Shown: piece after piece, positions 62,569 to 64,000 of the stretch
Layout: each line of letters opens with the position of its first letter
Position numbering within the stretch: position 1 is the first letter of the stretch
Source of the DNA: Telmatospirillum sp.
Lineage (GTDB): Bacteria; Pseudomonadota; Alphaproteobacteria; Rhodospirillales; Magnetospirillaceae
NCBI GenBank assembly: GCA_031291415.1
Contig: JARLJB010000343.1
Coordinates: forward strand, 1-64,000
DNA length: 64,000 bases
Direction: 5' to 3'
Notes under the pieces: model-generated
What the model saw: the letters and a program-made list of their open reading frames with translations, nothing else
Told to the model about the DNA's origin: nothing
Database searches by the model: none
Translations under genes and position numbers: made by a program

Positions 62569-64000
62569 ATGGAAATCGCAGCGCAGCCAACGAGCGCTCA
62601 CGCAGGCCTGTTCGCCAAATTCGACCGTTTGCTGGGACTGACGGTCGAAGCCGCCGCAGCGGCGCTCGTTGCCGCCGAGGTCTGTCTTCTCGGCTGGGGA
62701 ACGGCCGCCCGCTACATCTTCGACGCACCACTCACCTGGTCGGACGAACTGGCCACGCTGCTGTTCGTCTGGCTGTCCATGCTGGGTTCTGTCGTCGCCC
62801 TGCGACGGGGTGAGCATATGCGTCTGACCGCTTTCGTAAGGGGCTTATCGCCGGCCCGCCGGGCGCGTGTCGATGCGCTGGCCCTGATGCTGGTCTGCGC
62901 CGTGCTCGCGGCGTTGCTGGCGCCGACCTGGGAACATGTGGACACCCACATCATCAGCCTGACGCCGGTCCTGGAAATCAGCGAATCGCTGCGCGAGGCG
63001 GCTTTGCTGGTCGGCATCGTGCTGATGTTGATGACTGCCATCGACAAGCTCGTCCAGAATGCAACGCTGCCGCAAATCGCCGGCTCCTTCGCCTTCGTCG
63101 CCGCCATCTCCGGACTTCTCTATCTGGCGATGCCCGTTCTCGAGACCCTGGGCAATTACAATCTCCTATTGTTCTTTCTGGTGCTGGTGGCCTTTTGCAT
63201 GGTCATCGGCACGCCGATCGCGTTGTCCTTTATCTTGGCGACCATCGCTTATCTGCATTTCACGACGACCATTCCGATCTCCATCGTCCCCGGTCGCCTG
63301 AGCGAAGGCATGTCGACCATGGTGCTGTTGGCAGTGCCGATGTTCGTGCTGCTCGGCGCCCTGATCGAACTGGCCGGGCTCGCCCAGGCGATGATTTCCT
63401 TCCTGGTTTCGCTGATCGGCCATTTGCGCGGCGGTTTGCAATATGTGCTGCTGGGCGCCATGTACCTGGTCTCGGGTATTTCAGGCGCCAAGGCGGCCGA
63501 CATGGCGGCCATCGCGCCGGCCTTGTTCCCGGAAATGAAGAAGCGCGGCAACCGCGAAAGCGATCTGGTTTCGCTGCTGTCGGCTTCGGCGGTCATGTCG
63601 GAAACCATCCCGCCGTCGATCGTCCTGATTACCGTCGGGTCGGTTACCGGCGTATCGATCGCCGCCCTGTTCACCGGCGGTCTGTTGCCGGCGGTGGTCG
63701 GCATGATCGCCCTTTGCGCCGTGGTTTTCATGCAGACCCGCCGCGAAGATACCAGCGGCGCCAAAAAGTTCAGCGCCTTGACCAAGCTCAAGCTGTTCGC
63801 CGTCGCCGTGCCCGGGCTTGGCTTGCCGATCGTCATTCGGACGACAGTCGTCGAAGGCGTCGCCACGGCAACGGAAGTCGCCACTATCGGCGTGGTCTAC
63901 ACTGTCCTGGTCGGACTGTTCTTCTATCGCCGTTTCGACTGGTCGCGCGTCTATCCCATCCTGGTCGACACGGCATCGCTCTCCGGCGCGATTCTTCTTG
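62569..64000 (+). CDS. Fused TRAP transporter permease DctQ-DctM (runs off right edge)
   Basis: The frame opens at ATG 62569 (AAAGGGTGA upstream) and is still open at 64000, 477 codons. Residues 1-165 are a small DctQ domain (four helices; RYIFDAPLTWSDELATLLFVW is characteristic). From about 205 a DctM domain begins (VLVAFCMVIGTPIALSFILA; VPMFVLLGALIELAGLAQAM; ASAVMSETIPPSIVLITVGS). One polypeptide therefore supplies both membrane parts, a known variant. It imports the ligand of the preceding binding protein with a sodium or proton gradient. The C-terminus is outside the window. Confidence 0.9.
   Translation, partial: MEIAAQPTSAHAGLFAKFDRLLGLTVEAAAAALVAAEVCLLGWGTAARYIFDAPLTWSDELATLLFVWLSMLGSVVALRRGEHMRLTAFVRGLSPARRARVDALALMLVCAVLAALLAPTWEHVDTHIISLTPVLEISESLREAALLVGIVLMLMTAIDKLVQNATLPQIAGSFAFVAAISGLLYLAMPVLETLGNYNLLLFFLVLVAFCMVIGTPIALSFILATIAYLHFTTTIPISIVPGRLSEGMSTMVLLAVPMFVLLGALIELAGLAQAMISFLVSLIGHLRGGLQYVLLGAMYLVSGISGAKAADMAAIAPALFPEMKKRGNRESDLVSLLSASAVMSETIPPSIVLITVGSVTGVSIAALFTGGLLPAVVGMIALCAVVFMQTRREDTSGAKKFSALTKLKLFAVAVPGLGLPIVIRTTVVEGVATATEVATIGVVYTVLVGLFFYRRFDWSRVYPILVDTASLSGAILL

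Overview
The window reads as a chromosomal stretch of a GC-rich alphaproteobacterium, most likely of the Rhodospirillales (Magnetospirillum/Rhodospirillum type). This rests on the type-2 heme A synthase, a complete system I cytochrome c maturation operon, both aconitase families, a mitochondrial-type SUV3 helicase / S4 / FdxA / CarD block, and many TRAP and ABC systems. The assignment is from protein resemblance and gene order only. No rRNA, tRNA or CRISPR array was seen. The only transposase remnant is an IS110-type C-terminus at the left edge.

Layout. 1-8 kb: transposase end, ctaA (minus), a 1162-aa oxidoreductase that looks like NfnB and NfnA fused in one chain with an extra N-terminal domain, an orphan branched-chain-type binding protein, and a PAS / degenerate GGDEF / EAL protein. 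8.3-10.6 kb: a structured leader, a MocR regulator and a small exported NrfJ-like protein. 10.8-18.2 kb: ccmABCDEFGHI on the minus strand, with several 4-bp overlaps. 18.4-23.9 kb: acnB then acnA. 24-31 kb: accessory genes, comprising a small conserved-looking ORF, two LysR regulators, a strongly Ser/Thr-rich protein, an ECF sigma / membrane anchor / periplasmic sensor triad resembling CnrHYX, and a cidA-cidB pair.

31.2-34.9 kb: a Tat-exported flavoprotein, an iron-sulfur subunit and a CCG-domain subunit, the architecture of periplasm-facing methylmenaquinol:fumarate reductase (MfrABE/SdhABE). The flavoprotein lacks the usual covalent-FAD histidine. 35.3-40.5 kb: a mini glycan cluster (PMT/ArnT-like transferase, GT4 transferase, asparagine synthase, RBBP9-like hydrolase). 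40.9-49.5 kb: a DeoR repressor divergent from deoC, a ribose-type ABC importer with two permeases, a DUF4432 protein and a ribokinase-family kinase. Together these form a coherent deoxyribose (or deoxynucleoside sugar) uptake and catabolism operon with candidate DeoR operators.

49.6-59.8 kb is mostly housekeeping: htpG, a ribosome hibernation factor, SUV3-like helicase, S4 protein, TerB-like protein, FdxA, CarD, a metallophosphatase-fold protein with its metal ligands replaced, prolyl aminopeptidase and a patatin. 60-64 kb: rspB-like dehydrogenase divergent from a Tat-exported TRAP binding protein and a fused DctQM permease that runs off the right edge.

The most unusual non-coding signal is a dispersed multi-hairpin repeat (about 24.5, 40.5-40.85, 55.0 and 59.8-59.95 kb). 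Its stems change in a compensatory way around a conserved linker and a GGAT-type loop, and it mostly sits between convergent genes.
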